The position numbers were made by a program, and so were the translations under genes. From contig JAGXRK010000001.1 of assembly GCA_018335755.1 (NCBI GenBank), positions 1 through 64,000 of the forward strand: a stretch of DNA of 64,000 nucleotides. The letters are read 5' to 3'. Under the pieces are notes generated by a model. It had not been told where the DNA came from. It saw only the letters and a program-made list of their open reading frames with translations, and did no database searches. This document shows positions 42,619 through 52,335 of this stretch, one piece after another. Every line of letters starts with the position of its first letter. The first letter of the stretch is position 1. Origin of the DNA: Ignavibacterium sp. (lineage in GTDB: Bacteria > Bacteroidota > Ignavibacteria > Ignavibacteriales > Ignavibacteriaceae).

Positions 42619-45222
42619 CTAACGCAGTAGAACCATTTTTTTTGTTTCACTAAAACTATTTGAACGCAGGTGATAGAAGTACACTCCGCTTGACAATTGA
42701 CTTGCATCAAACTCAACTTCATGATAGCCAGCTGCCTTGTACTCATCAACCAAAGTTGCAATTTCATTTCCGAGGCCATCAAATACTTTTAGCGATACTG
42801 CACCGATTACCGGTAACCGATAACCGATCACTGTATTCGGATTAAAAGGATTAGGGTAGTTCTGATGCAATATAAAATCACGCACAATAGGAGTTAGTTG
42901 ATTATCAACTGATGTAACCAGGTTAAGATCAATTTTGTACATAGATCTTCCGTATGTACCGGCAACAAGAGTATTTTCAACCGGATGAATTTTAATATCG
43001 CCTATTGGTAATATTGGTAAACCTTCGCCAAGTGCTTCCCATTGTGCTCCGGTATCAAAACTAACATACATACCAACATCGCTTCCAAGATAAAGCACGT
43101 TAGAAAAGTTATTATCTACAGCAAAAGCATTTACAGGTGCATCCGGAAGATTGCTGCTGATATCTGTCCAGCTATTTCCTTTATTGGTACTCCGGAAAAC
43201 ATGCGGCTGCGGGTCACGCCACTTTAACCCGCTAAATGTTACATAAACAATATTTTCATCCTGCGGGTCAACAACAATCCTGGTTACCCATCTTTCAGGT
43301 AATCCGGCTGAAATATCAACCCAGTTTTGTCCGTTGTCTGAGGTACCCCACACGTGTGCATCGTCCGTGCCGGCATAAATAACATTAGAATTTGTTGGTG
43401 CTGCCGCAATAGTAGTTACTGTACCCAATCGCCTGCCTGGTTCCCAGTCTGTTAATTGCGGACTTATTTTATTCCAGTTTCCTGCGCCGTTTGTTGTTCT
43501 GTAAATTGAATGAGTGCCATAATATAAAATGTTTGGTGAATTAGGATCCATAACAACAGGTGTTGACCAGTTAGTTGGTTCACTTCCATCAATTCCATCC
43601 ATTGCGCTGTTAAAAGAAACACCTCCATTTGTAGATTTACCAAGATTGCCAAACTGTGATTCACAGTAGATAATATTGGGATTTGTATAATCAATGTTGA
43701 CATAGAAACCGTCACCACCAAAAATTGTTTGCCAGTCATCTAAACTGCCTGTTAAAGTTCTGTTGGTTCCATTATCCTGAGTACCGCCATAAAGACGCTG
43801 CGGATTGTTATAGTCCAATCCTATTTCATAAAATTGTGTTGCAGGAATATTTTTGGGTGCTGACCAGGTTTGTCCGCCGTTTGTTGAAGTGTTAATTCCA
43901 CCATCATTTCCGCATATTATGAAATTGGGATCAACCGGACTGAATGCAAGAGCGTGATGATCAACGTGAAGTTCTGAAGGTCCTCCGTAACCATAAATAA
44001 TTGGCCAGGTGCTGCCCCCATCTGTTGATCGCATAAAAGCAACATCAAGCACATAAACAATATTTGGATTTGTTGGATGAACCCTTAGCTGTCCGAAATA
44101 CCAGCTGAATCCCGCGGTTCCGTTATTTAATTCATTATTTGGATCAACATCTGTCCAGGTATTGCCAAAATCATTCGATCTGTAAAGACTGATAATATCG
44201 TATCCGTTAGTGTACAAGGCATAAACAATGTCGGGGTTACTATTGTGAATGGTAAGACCAATTCTGCCGACATTTTGAGAATTTGGATTTGGAAGCGATG
44301 GCGAATTTATTTTTGTCCAGTTATTACCTCCGTCGGTGGTTCTGTAAATTCCGCTGGAAGGTCCGAAAAGACGGGATCCCAATGGTCTTCTGACTCTTTC
44401 CCATATTGCAGCCATCATTCTATCCGGATTCAATGGATCCATAATAATATCAACTACACCGGTAGTATCTGAAACAAATAAAGAGTGATTCCAGCTTAAT
44501 CCTCCATCGGTTGATTTATAAATTCCTCTTTCGGGATTTGGTGCAAAATAAGAACCGACAGAAGCAAGATAGATTATATTTGTATTAACGGGGTGAACAA
44601 GAATTCTTCCGATTGAAGTAGTGCCTTCAAGACCTAAAAACAGCCAGGTGTTGCCGGCATCTGTTGATTTGAACACACCGCCGCCCGGAAAATTATTATG
44701 TCCGCCGTTTGCTTCTCCTGTTCCAACATAGATGATGTTAGTGTTAAGAGGATCAATTGCAATATCACCAATTGTGAGTACGGCAAGTGAATCAAAAATT
44801 GGTATCCAGGTCTCACCAGCATCAAAAGATTTAAATACACCGCCTGTTGCAAATCCGGCATAAATTATTGAGGGGTTGATGGGGTCAAATTCAATGTCAA
44901 CAACTCTACCGCCTATATTTAAAGGACCAGCAAACTCCCATTGGACGGCACTCTTTCCTTTGCTTAATCTTTTACTGCGGGTTTCGTTATGAATGTTATG
45001 TGCCTGCTCAAGTGCGTCGATGTAAACACGGGGATCGGCATTGTAATAAGGATATGTTTTCTTAATATAAGCCCATTCATAAGGTCTCATATCAGGACCG
45101 GGCTCATCCCCGGTAGAAAATACTATTTCAGTGTTAACCGAAGATGATTTTTCATCAGTTAAAAAGAAAAAAATGATTAAGGCAGAGATACTAATAATAA
45201 AAAGCTGAACATAGGGTTTCAT
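42619..45222 (-). CDS. T9SS-exported BNR/sortilin-like propeller protein
   Basis: The 867-aa protein has an N-terminal signal/anchor (residues 5-22, IISISALIIFFFL). A propeller region then carries about twelve Asp-box units such as KSTDAGNTW, RTTDGGNNW and RSTDGGSTW (residues 100-740), resembling VPS10/BNR or xyloglucanase-like propellers. The sorting domain lies at about 785-867 (QNYPNPFNPNTVIGY, ending SETKKMVLLR). Catalytic residues of glycoside hydrolases cannot be assigned. A heptamer array (42802-42829) lies in the sorting domain. It lies 20 bases upstream of the next minus-strand T9SS gene, so the two probably form an operon. Confidence 0.88.
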   Translation of the reverse strand: MKPYVQLFIISISALIIFFFLTDEKSSSVNTEIVFSTGDEPGPDMRPYEWAYIKKTYPYYNADPRVYIDALEQAHNIHNETRSKRLSKGKSAVQWEFAGPLNIGGRVVDIEFDPINPSIIYAGFATGGVFKSFDAGETWIPIFDSLAVLTIGDIAIDPLNTNIIYVGTGEANGGHNNFPGGGVFKSTDAGNTWLFLGLEGTTSIGRILVHPVNTNIIYLASVGSYFAPNPERGIYKSTDGGLSWNHSLFVSDTTGVVDIIMDPLNPDRMMAAIWERVRRPLGSRLFGPSSGIYRTTDGGNNWTKINSPSLPNPNSQNVGRIGLTIHNSNPDIVYALYTNGYDIISLYRSNDFGNTWTDVDPNNELNNGTAGFSWYFGQLRVHPTNPNIVYVLDVAFMRSTDGGSTWPIIYGYGGPSELHVDHHALAFSPVDPNFIICGNDGGINTSTNGGQTWSAPKNIPATQFYEIGLDYNNPQRLYGGTQDNGTNRTLTGSLDDWQTIFGGDGFYVNIDYTNPNIIYCESQFGNLGKSTNGGVSFNSAMDGIDGSEPTNWSTPVVMDPNSPNILYYGTHSIYRTTNGAGNWNKISPQLTDWEPGRRLGTVTTIAAAPTNSNVIYAGTDDAHVWGTSDNGQNWVDISAGLPERWVTRIVVDPQDENIVYVTFSGLKWRDPQPHVFRSTNKGNSWTDISSNLPDAPVNAFAVDNNFSNVLYLGSDVGMYVSFDTGAQWEALGEGLPILPIGDIKIHPVENTLVAGTYGRSMYKIDLNLVTSVDNQLTPIVRDFILHQNYPNPFNPNTVIGYRLPVIGAVSLKVFDGLGNEIATLVDEYKAAGYHEVEFDASQLSSGVYFYHLRSNSFSETKKMVLLR
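42802..42829. repeat. Heptamer array (ACCGRTN x4) inside T9SS sorting domain
   Basis: Four exact-phase 7-base units (ACCGATT, ACCGGTA and two more) lie in the minus-strand gene and encode the strand-loop VIGYRLPVIG at the first beta-hairpin of the sorting domain. Confidence 0.7.
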
Positions 45223-45501
45223 TAAACGTCCTTTTCGTTAAGAGGAAAAATACTTAACTAAATTTAGTAAAAGTTACATCAAGCAATAAGTCCTTAAGTA
45301 ATTCTGATGCTGAAAACATAATTATAAAATTATGACTTAAGAATTCTACTACTAATAAGTATTTGAAAAAGACAATAGAAGCCTGAATTGAGGTTGACGG
45401 TGAGCGTTTATAATAAAAGGAGAAATGGTTGTGTTGAGCAGCCCACAACACAATTAGTCATGGTATGCCTTGGATGAATAAATAAAAAAGATCCGAATTG
45501 A

Positions 45502-47187
45502 TTAGCTTCTCGTTAAGTGCCTATACTTAATTCTGTGCGGCTGATCTGCTGCGGCGCCTAATCTTTCTTTTCGTTTTTCTTCATACTCGGTGTAATTGCC
45601 GTCAAACCAGACGACTTTGCTTTCACCTTCAAATGCTAAAATGTGAGTTGCTATTCTGTCTAAGAACCATCTGTCGTGACTTATAACCAGGACACATCCT
45701 GCAAATTTTTCTATTCCTTCTTCAAGTGCACGTAAAGTGTTTACATCAAGATCATTTGTCGGCTCATCCAGAAGAATAACATTTGCGCCCTGCTTTAACA
45801 TCATAGCAAGATGCACGCGGTTTCTTTCTCCGCCCGATAGAGCCGAAACCTTTTTCTGCTGGTCACCTCCTGAAAAATTAAACTGTGCAACATAAGCACG
45901 GGAGTTAACCTGTCTGGTGCCGAGCATAATAGTATCTTCACCTCCGGAAATTAATTCCCATATACTTTTTTCAGGATCCAATGCATCTCTTGATTGATCT
46001 ACATACGACAGTTTAACTGTTGAACCGATTTTAATATTTCCTTTGTCAGGTTGCTCTGCACCTGTTATCATTTTAAACAAAGTTGTTTTACCAGCTCCAT
46101 TCGGACCAATAATTCCGACGACAGCTCCGGGAGTAATTGAAAAAGTTAAATCATCAATTAAAATATTATCGCCGTATGCTTTGTTTAGATTTTCAATTTC
46201 AATTACCACATCGCCGAGTCTTTCCGCAACGGGAATGTAAAGTTCTAATTCCTTTTGACCTTTTTCTTTTTCATCTTTTAACAGTTTATCATAGGCTGTG
46301 ATTCTTGATTTTGACTTTGCATGCCGAGCCTTGGGACTCATCCTTATCCATTCAAGCTCTCGCTGCAGTGTCTTCTGTCTCTGACTTTCCTGTTTCTCTT
46401 CAACACGTAGTCTCTCATGTTTCTGCTCAAGCCATGATGAATAATTCCCTTTCCAGGGGATTCCTTCACCGCGGTCGAGTTCAAGTATCCATCCGGCAAC
46501 ATTATCAAGAAAGTACCTGTCGTGAGTAACTGCAATTATAGTTCCTGCATATTTTTGAAGATGATGTTCAAGCCATGCAACCGTTTCGGCATCAAGATGG
46601 TTTGTTGGTTCATCGAGTAAAAGTATATCGGGTTTTTTGAGAAGCAGTCTGCACAAAGCAACTCTTCTCCTTTCACCGCCAGAAAGGACTTTACACTTTG
46701 TTTCACCTGGGGGACAGCGTAAAGCATCCATTGCCATTTCAAGGCGTGAATCAAGATCCCATCCGCCCATGGCTTCCAGCTTTTCCTGTACCTCGCCTTG
46801 TCGTTCGAGCAATTTTGTCATCTCATCATCATCCATCGGTTCTGCAAACTTTGCATTTATCTCATCGTATTCGCTTAGCAGGTCAACAACCTGTTGGACG
46901 CCTTCCTGAACAATTTCTTTTACTGTTTTGCTGTCATCAAGCTGCGGTTCCTGCTCAAGGTAGCCGATAGTGAACCCTGGAGAGATAACTGTTTCTCCGT
47001 TAAAATTTTTATCAACTCCTGCAAGAATTCTAAGAAGCGAGGATTTACCGGAACCATTAAGTCCGATTACACCAATCTTTGCTCCGTAGAAATAAGAAAG
47101 GTAAATATCCTTAAGTACAGGTTTATTGTTATAGAATTTACTTACACCTATCATGGAGTAAATTACTTTGTTTACTTCGCTGCTCAT
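45502..47187 (-). CDS. ettA: Energy-dependent translational throttle protein EttA (ABC-F ATPase)
   Basis: The 561-aa ABC-F protein binds the ribosomal E site and couples translation entry to the ATP/ADP ratio. It has two ABC domains: Walker A GLNGSGKSSL and GPNGAGKTTL; signatures LSGGERRRVALC and LSGGERNRVHLA; Walker B LLLDEPTNHLD and ILLDEPTNDLD. The EttA-specific arm (about 95-135) and the linker WIRMSPKARHAKSKSRI lie between them. The frame runs on to 47265, but the added residues come from a heptamer-repeat region, and the ATG at 47187 (MSSEVNKV) fits the family's length and start. Confidence 0.95.
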   Translation of the reverse strand: MSSEVNKVIYSMIGVSKFYNNKPVLKDIYLSYFYGAKIGVIGLNGSGKSSLLRILAGVDKNFNGETVISPGFTIGYLEQEPQLDDSKTVKEIVQEGVQQVVDLLSEYDEINAKFAEPMDDDEMTKLLERQGEVQEKLEAMGGWDLDSRLEMAMDALRCPPGETKCKVLSGGERRRVALCRLLLKKPDILLLDEPTNHLDAETVAWLEHHLQKYAGTIIAVTHDRYFLDNVAGWILELDRGEGIPWKGNYSSWLEQKHERLRVEEKQESQRQKTLQRELEWIRMSPKARHAKSKSRITAYDKLLKDEKEKGQKELELYIPVAERLGDVVIEIENLNKAYGDNILIDDLTFSITPGAVVGIIGPNGAGKTTLFKMITGAEQPDKGNIKIGSTVKLSYVDQSRDALDPEKSIWELISGGEDTIMLGTRQVNSRAYVAQFNFSGGDQQKKVSALSGGERNRVHLAMMLKQGANVILLDEPTNDLDVNTLRALEEGIEKFAGCVLVISHDRWFLDRIATHILAFEGESKVVWFDGNYTEYEEKRKERLGAAADQPHRIKYRHLTRS

Positions 47188-47235
47188 TATATTCTTTTTA
47201 TTTGTGGAGAGTAAAAATACGGAAAGAGTCTTTAA

Positions 47236-47303
47236 AGTCTTCAGTCCACAAATGGCAGTCTGCAATTTTTAAAGTAGGCAATAGACAGTATCCAGTAAGC
47301 AAG
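47236..47303. repeat. Intergenic heptamer-period array
   Basis: From 47236 the sequence runs in 7-base steps (AGTCTTC, AGTCCAC, ...), and after a T-run resumes to about 47303. It lies between ettA and the DUF3788 gene, partly in the ettA leader, and matches the coding array at 32403-32437. Confidence 0.6.
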
Positions 47304-47342
47304 AGAGAAAATTCGCAAATTTCTAAAGCCATATAGCGATTT

Positions 47343-47765
47343 TTATTTTGTTTTTATTTTTAACTCGATGGCTTCTTTAACAAGTTCAATGTTTTGTTTA
47401 TCGTTCATCAAAAAAGTTAAGGCTGTAGATTTACCAACCTTTTTGCTTTGTTTAATTTTTTTATCGAGTGCTTTTGAAATAGAAAGTTTTGAAAATGACT
47501 GCACTGTTTTTTCACTAAAGTAGAAAGTTATTATAAATGCATTTGCAACAACTGCGAGCCAGAATAATGTTTTTGTTTTAAGTGTAACTTTTAACAGCCA
47601 GCTTTTACCATCGTTGTAATACCGCCACTCTTCATTCAGTTCAGGATGATTAGTATGAATGTATTTGAATATTGAATTCCAGGTTGCTTTGGATTTTTTG
47701 ATATGTGAAAAAATAACTTCTTCGGCGGGATAAATGTTTTTATCAGTTAATACTAGCTCTTCCAT
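47343..47765 (-). CDS. DUF3788-like protein
   Basis: The 140-aa protein shows the DUF3788 pattern: an N-terminal PAEEVIFSHIKKSKATWNS region, EEWRYYNDGKSWLLKVTLKTKTLFWL, then a short hydrophobic strand segment and a final basic helix. These proteins are small and soluble; their function is unknown. The hydrophobic piece (FWLAVVANAFIITFYF) is probably buried strand rather than a membrane helix. It stands alone between an RsbU-type gene and ettA. Confidence 0.65.
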   Translation of the reverse strand: MEELVLTDKNIYPAEEVIFSHIKKSKATWNSIFKYIHTNHPELNEEWRYYNDGKSWLLKVTLKTKTLFWLAVVANAFIITFYFSEKTVQSFSKLSISKALDKKIKQSKKVGKSTALTFLMNDKQNIELVKEAIELKIKTK

Positions 47766-47872
47766 TTTCTTTCTTTCTGATTAAAGTTTTTTATGATGAG
47801 TAAAAATAATGAAAGGTGATCAGATTATTTTAAAGGATATAGCGTTGATTATAAATTCGAACAATCAGAATA

Positions 47873-48982
47873 TTATTCTATTCGCTTTAAGATAATCATC
47901 GAAATATCATCCGAAGCAGAAGCACCGCCTATGAACTGTTCAACTTGTGAAATAATGGAGTTACCCATTTCAACCGGATTCTTATCAGCATAATACTTTA
48001 TTAGCTGATGAAATCTTTCCATTCCAAGAAACTCACCGCTATCGTTTCTTGCTTCAAATATGCCATCAGAGTAAACAATTAAGATTTCATCTTTTTTTAA
48101 TTCTATTGTTCTGCTGTCAAACTCAATACCCGGGATGATACCAATCGCCGGATTCCCTTTTTCCAGTTCAAATAATTCTTTACCCTTTAATATCAGGGGC
48201 GGGAAATGTCCGGCATTTATATATTCAATTCCATTTGAATCTGCTTCAAGCTGAATAAAAAGCATAGAAGCAAAAAGATTGGGAAGACTATCGCGATGAA
48301 AAATTTTGTTTGTCTTTTTTACAAACTCAGGTAACGTAAAACCATCACCTGCCAGCGCACGTATTGTTGACTGAAGCTTTGAAGTTAGCAATGCAGCCTG
48401 CAATCCCTTACCGGCGATATCAGCTATTGTTAATCCGGCTTTTGTTTCACTGATTCTCAGGTAATCAACAAGATCGCCCCCGACTTCATTTGCCGGGCGT
48501 GTAAACAGCCAGATACTCCATCCGGGGAATTCGGGATTTTGTTCAGGCATAAGCGCTTGCTGAACTTTTCTTCCGGCTTCGAGTTCATGTCTGGCGAGTA
48601 ATTTATCTTTCAACTCGAGAAAAAGAATAAATAAAATTATTAACCCGCCTAATAGACTTTCATTGAATGTTACAGAATTGTTGTTTACAGTAAGTCCACT
48701 TCCGGTAAATAATATAAAGGTACCAACCAATACCATAGTTCGGCGAATTGGTGTTAGATGCAATAACATGCTTTTAAAAAGCCAGCCGGTTTGATAAATC
48801 CAGCGTTTATAAAAGGGCAGTGATGCAAGTTTTTTTCTTTTGTCGGAATCAAGATAAAATTCATTGAGGTTTTTATACTCGCGGTGAAGATCTTTGCCTA
48901 GGTTGTTGATATTCTTGTAATCTTCCCTTATTGTATGGCGAAGTTTAGGTTCCTGTTTGCTGAAATTTGAGTTGTTGTTCAT
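47873..48982 (-). CDS. Membrane-anchored RsbU-type PP2C phosphatase
   Basis: The 369-aa protein has a basic cytosolic N-terminus (1-75), two membrane helices (about 84-100 and 109-124) and a PP2C SpoIIE domain (about 140-368). The metal-binding sites are intact: EVGGDLVDYL, IADIAGKGLQAA, VYSDGIFEARN and ASDDISMIIL. It should dephosphorylate an anti-anti-sigma (STAS) protein in a partner-switch cascade; no STAS or anti-sigma gene is adjacent. It is shorter than the TPR phosphatase at 35986 and has no visible sensor domain. Confidence 0.9.
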   Translation of the reverse strand: MNNNSNFSKQEPKLRHTIREDYKNINNLGKDLHREYKNLNEFYLDSDKRKKLASLPFYKRWIYQTGWLFKSMLLHLTPIRRTMVLVGTFILFTGSGLTVNNNSVTFNESLLGGLIILFILFLELKDKLLARHELEAGRKVQQALMPEQNPEFPGWSIWLFTRPANEVGGDLVDYLRISETKAGLTIADIAGKGLQAALLTSKLQSTIRALAGDGFTLPEFVKKTNKIFHRDSLPNLFASMLFIQLEADSNGIEYINAGHFPPLILKGKELFELEKGNPAIGIIPGIEFDSRTIELKKDEILIVYSDGIFEARNDSGEFLGMERFHQLIKYYADKNPVEMGNSIISQVEQFIGGASASDDISMIILKRIE

Positions 48983-49090
48983 CTGATAAATAAGTGAATA
49001 TTTGTATGATATAAATTAGAGTTTTGATATAAAAAGGACAATTAACTTTTGATGAATGGTATGGATATCATTTTATAATATCGGTTATAG

Positions 49091-49864
49091 TTATATTAAT
49101 CCCGTACCTAATCCGAGGGCTATAAGCATTATCATAACCGCTACAAATGTTTGAATAAAGTTGAGAGTGACTTTTTTTAATAATTTGTTTCCGAAGTAAG
49201 CTCCGGTAAATGCTGACAAAGTTGCTGAGACTAATAGGTATAAATTATCAGTTATTCCTGAACCTATGAAATTGCTGAAGTAAACTGATAATCTTGTGAA
49301 ATCAATTAAGCAAGCAATAACAACACCGGTTGCGATAAAAGATTCTTTACTTAATCTTAACTTAATCAGGAAAGCGCTTCTGAGTGCACCCTGATGTCCC
49401 GATAGTCCACCGAAGAAACCACTCAATATTCCGCCGAAAAAAAGTTTGTTTTCATTAAACTGAAGCTGTTTAAATTTTGGAAGTAGTTCAATCACTGAAA
49501 AGATGATCATAAGAATGGCAATGGTAAGTTTAACGGGAGTAATGAAAAAGAGACTATCACCAATATTATAACTTGCTATTGGTTTTACTTCTGTAAGAAT
49601 CATTAAAAGCTCTGCACCTGCAAACGCTGCTGCAATGGCTGGCAGTCCGAATTTAAGAACAACTTTTAATACTGCATATTTGCCCACAAGTATCAACTTA
49701 AATAAATTGTTAAAGAGGTGGACAATTCCAGTCAATGCTATTGCTACATCAAGGGGAAAAAATAAGGCAAAAACCGGAAGCAGAATTGTTCCTAATCCGA
49801 ACCCGGAAAAGAAAGTGAGCAAAGATGCAATAAGGGCTGTAAGTGAAATTAAAATAAAATCCAT
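49091..49864 (-). CDS. TauE/SafE (sulfite exporter) family transporter
   Basis: The 257-aa protein has about eight membrane helices in two halves typical of the TauE/SafE (DUF81) family. Segments such as LLTFFSGFGLGTILLPVFAL at the N-terminus and GILSGFFGGLSGHQGALRSAF in the middle carry the family's glycine-rich repeats. Family members export or import sulfite, sulfoacetate and other small sulfur or carbon anions; the substrate is not deducible. Monocistronic, with no neighbouring sulfur genes. Confidence 0.88.
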   Translation of the reverse strand: MDFILISLTALIASLLTFFSGFGLGTILLPVFALFFPLDVAIALTGIVHLFNNLFKLILVGKYAVLKVVLKFGLPAIAAAFAGAELLMILTEVKPIASYNIGDSLFFITPVKLTIAILMIIFSVIELLPKFKQLQFNENKLFFGGILSGFFGGLSGHQGALRSAFLIKLRLSKESFIATGVVIACLIDFTRLSVYFSNFIGSGITDNLYLLVSATLSAFTGAYFGNKLLKKVTLNFIQTFVAVMIMLIALGLGTGLI

Positions 49865-49978
49865 TTTTTATCGAAATAATAGCGGAAATATTTGTAACAT
49901 AAAACTATGCTTAACAGGGCAAATAAAAAAACGTATATCTCAGAGGTTTAATTAATAGGCTGGGTTAGTTAAAGATTG

Positions 49979-50005
49979 AAAAGGCGATTCAAAGAATCGC
50001 CTTTT
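49979..50005. terminator. Bidirectional rho-independent terminator
   Basis: AAAAGGCGATTC (49979-49990) and GAATCGCCTTTT (49994-50005) form a perfect 12-bp stem with an AAA loop; T-tracts occur on both strands. It lies 25 bases beyond the stop of the minus-strand T9SS gene. Confidence 0.9.
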
Positions 50006-50030
50006 CCTAAATCGATTTGATTATTTAATA

Positions 50031-52061
50031 TTACTTAATCAAAATCATTTTCTTCATATCAAAAAATGTTCCGACCTGCAGTTTGTATAGGTATATCCCG
50101 CTGGAAATACTTGATGCGTCGAAACTGACTTCATAACTTCCTGCAGGTTTGTATTCATCAACAAGTGTTGCAACTTCATTTCCCAAAACATCAAAAACTT
50201 TTAGCGTTACATTCAGATTTCTCCCTTCGGTCGAAATGACAATGGGTATGGAGTATTTTATTGTTGTGCCTGGGTTAAATGGGTTTGGATAGTTTTGCTC
50301 CAAAGAAAATGCTTGCGGTAAACTAAAATCAACTTCAACTTCATTTGAATACGTGAATGTTCCATTAAGATCGATTTGCTTTAAGCGGTAATAATATTTT
50401 GGAGAGTATATATTATTATCTGTAAATGAATATGAATTTGATTGCGTTGTAGTACCGTTACCTTGTACAAAGCCAATTGGCTGCCAGTTAAGATTTCTCT
50501 CTTCGTTCGAAATGACAGAGCGTTGAATTTCAAAACCAGAATTATTAAGCTCGCTTGCAGTAATCCAGTTTAGAACTACAGAATTGCCCGAAACATTTAC
50601 AGTAAAAGAAGTAAGCTCAACAGGAATAACAGAGTTACCAAGCTCACCGTTTGGATTTATGTCCTGTCCGTAAATAGCACTGGCACCGGAGCGTTTATCA
50701 CCCCAGGCAAGTTTGCAATTTGTAAAGATATCTACTGTAGAGACCATTTGAAGCTTATCGGTTGTTGGTTCAGAAAGAGTTACAAAATTACCCGGCCAAA
50801 CAAAGTCGCCATTGGGATTACAGGCAAAACCTTCCACTTTGTCATTTAAACCGGCAGCCGATCCCTGTAAATAAAATAAATATGCTTTACCATTACCCAT
50901 TTGTGCATTAAGACTGCTGATAGAAGTTGTATTTGGGACACTCAAATCTTTAAACGCTTTTGCATTATCTGTCCACTGTCTCGTTCCATTCAATGAAAGC
51001 TTTTGACCGCTAATGCCATTTTGATTTTGATTAGGTTCTGTTTCCAACCAAAAAACATAAGTCTCCTGCTGACTCTCATCAAAAGCAACAACGGGATTAA
51101 AGTTATGCCTGTTAACCAATAAAGATACTTCAGCTCCATTGATGGGGAAGAATAACGTACCTGCAGAGGAAACTCTTTGAATAAAACCGCTTTGAAGGCT
51201 GTTCATATCCCGGTCGTCATGCCAGGCTATCAAACCGCCATTATTTTTATCTGAATAAGCTTTTGGGACTGTAAAAGCAGCAATTGTACCAATGTCCTGA
51301 ATGTTTACATCCCAGCTAACGGATCCCGCTGAAGAAATTTTCTTAGCTCTCAGTTTAACGGTTTGAGCGGGAAAATTTCCAGTTGTAGCGGTATGAAATA
51401 ATATTACACCGCCGCTGTCACTGGGTACAATGTCTGGATAACTAAAACCTTCAGTTGCGGATTGAAAAATTATCGGGTTTGTACCCCAAAGCTTTGAACC
51501 TGATGGTGAAAGTTTTTGCATTCCAACCTGGTTTCTCGCAGCGGCTATGATCCAGGCAACAACAAAATTACCATCATAAGTTTCAACCACTTTTGGATTT
51601 GGCTGAAAATCTGAAGATGGATTGAGAGCAATTCCATCCGGACCCCAGATGAAATCGCCATTGGGTGAAATACGGTAAGCAAAAACATTTAAATTGCCGC
51701 CATTTCGGGTATCTGTAAAAACAATAACGGCATTATCATCTGAATCAGCAATCAGAGCATAATCAACAAGAGATGATGATTGCGGATTGTTACTGATTAA
51801 TAAACCTGAGGAGGCCCACTGTTTATTGCCGAGGTTATCCAGCTTTTGAAGATATACCGCATAGCTACCGCTTCTGTTATCAAACCAGGAAACATAATTT
51901 CCGCCGTCTGATGTAGATGAAATTTTGGCAAGAACTTGCTCGCCCGTCGTATCACAAATTGCAAAGTTAATGGCAGGATTATTTGACCATTGCGCCTGCA
52001 GGAATTCTGTAACCGCAAAAAATGCTGATACAACTAACATCCACAGTAATAGTTTTTTCAT
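50031..52061 (-). CDS. T9SS-exported beta-rich protein
   Basis: The 676-aa protein has a signal peptide (1-23, ending FLQAQ). A beta-rich region (30-480) follows with repeats of the form WFDNRSG...YLQKLDNLGNKQW, VFTDTRNGG and WGDKRSGA, likely a propeller. Then comes an FN3-like module (about 485-590) and a type A T9SS sorting domain (about 595-676; QNYPNPFNPGTTIKY, ending MKKMILIK). Two in-frame copies of the 27-bp repeat lie in the last two modules, reading VISNEERNL and VISTEGRNL. Ligand unknown. Confidence 0.86.
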   Translation of the reverse strand: MKKLLLWMLVVSAFFAVTEFLQAQWSNNPAINFAICDTTGEQVLAKISSTSDGGNYVSWFDNRSGSYAVYLQKLDNLGNKQWASSGLLISNNPQSSSLVDYALIADSDDNAVIVFTDTRNGGNLNVFAYRISPNGDFIWGPDGIALNPSSDFQPNPKVVETYDGNFVVAWIIAAARNQVGMQKLSPSGSKLWGTNPIIFQSATEGFSYPDIVPSDSGGVILFHTATTGNFPAQTVKLRAKKISSAGSVSWDVNIQDIGTIAAFTVPKAYSDKNNGGLIAWHDDRDMNSLQSGFIQRVSSAGTLFFPINGAEVSLLVNRHNFNPVVAFDESQQETYVFWLETEPNQNQNGISGQKLSLNGTRQWTDNAKAFKDLSVPNTTSISSLNAQMGNGKAYLFYLQGSAAGLNDKVEGFACNPNGDFVWPGNFVTLSEPTTDKLQMVSTVDIFTNCKLAWGDKRSGASAIYGQDINPNGELGNSVIPVELTSFTVNVSGNSVVLNWITASELNNSGFEIQRSVISNEERNLNWQPIGFVQGNGTTTQSNSYSFTDNNIYSPKYYYRLKQIDLNGTFTYSNEVEVDFSLPQAFSLEQNYPNPFNPGTTIKYSIPIVISTEGRNLNVTLKVFDVLGNEVATLVDEYKPAGSYEVSFDASSISSGIYLYKLQVGTFFDMKKMILIK
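50215..50241. repeat. In-gene copy of the 27-bp dispersed repeat (sorting domain)
   Basis: Two substitutions from the 50491-50517 unit. The coding strand reads VISTEGRNL between the first two strands of the T9SS sorting domain, the same loop that holds the palindrome at 41023-41050 in another gene. Confidence 0.88.
50491..50518. repeat. In-gene copy of the 27-bp dispersed repeat (FN3-like module)
   Basis: These 28 bases are the exact reverse complement of intergenic bases 48-75. The coding strand reads VISNEERNL after FEIQRS, the homologous site to 41306-41333. Confidence 0.92.
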
Positions 52062-52335
52062 AGCAAACTCCGTTGTTTTGAATGCAATTTAGGTATTGAG
52101 ATAGATTAAGAAAAGAAATGGATTAAAGTGTTTTGAAGAAAGTTCGATTATTAAACGGAATTAGAGATTTTATCCGATGCTTAACATATAGCAACTATTA
52201 CGCCTCATCAAACAAACTTGCAAATTATCAAAAAAAACATTTGTTTTTGATTAGTTCTTTTGATCAATAGTTTAAGCATATGTTTCCGGCAATTTTATAT
52301 GGCAGAAGCCGGAGAGTTATTAAAAGGATTTTCTA

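Noticed and set aside
45429..45453. Hairpin TTGTGTTG/CAACACAA as an ettA terminator
   Set aside because: The stem is perfect but AT-rich, and no T-run follows on the minus strand.
47188..47265. Upstream extension of ettA to 47265
   Set aside because: The added codons come from the heptamer-array region; the ATG at 47187 gives the family's length.
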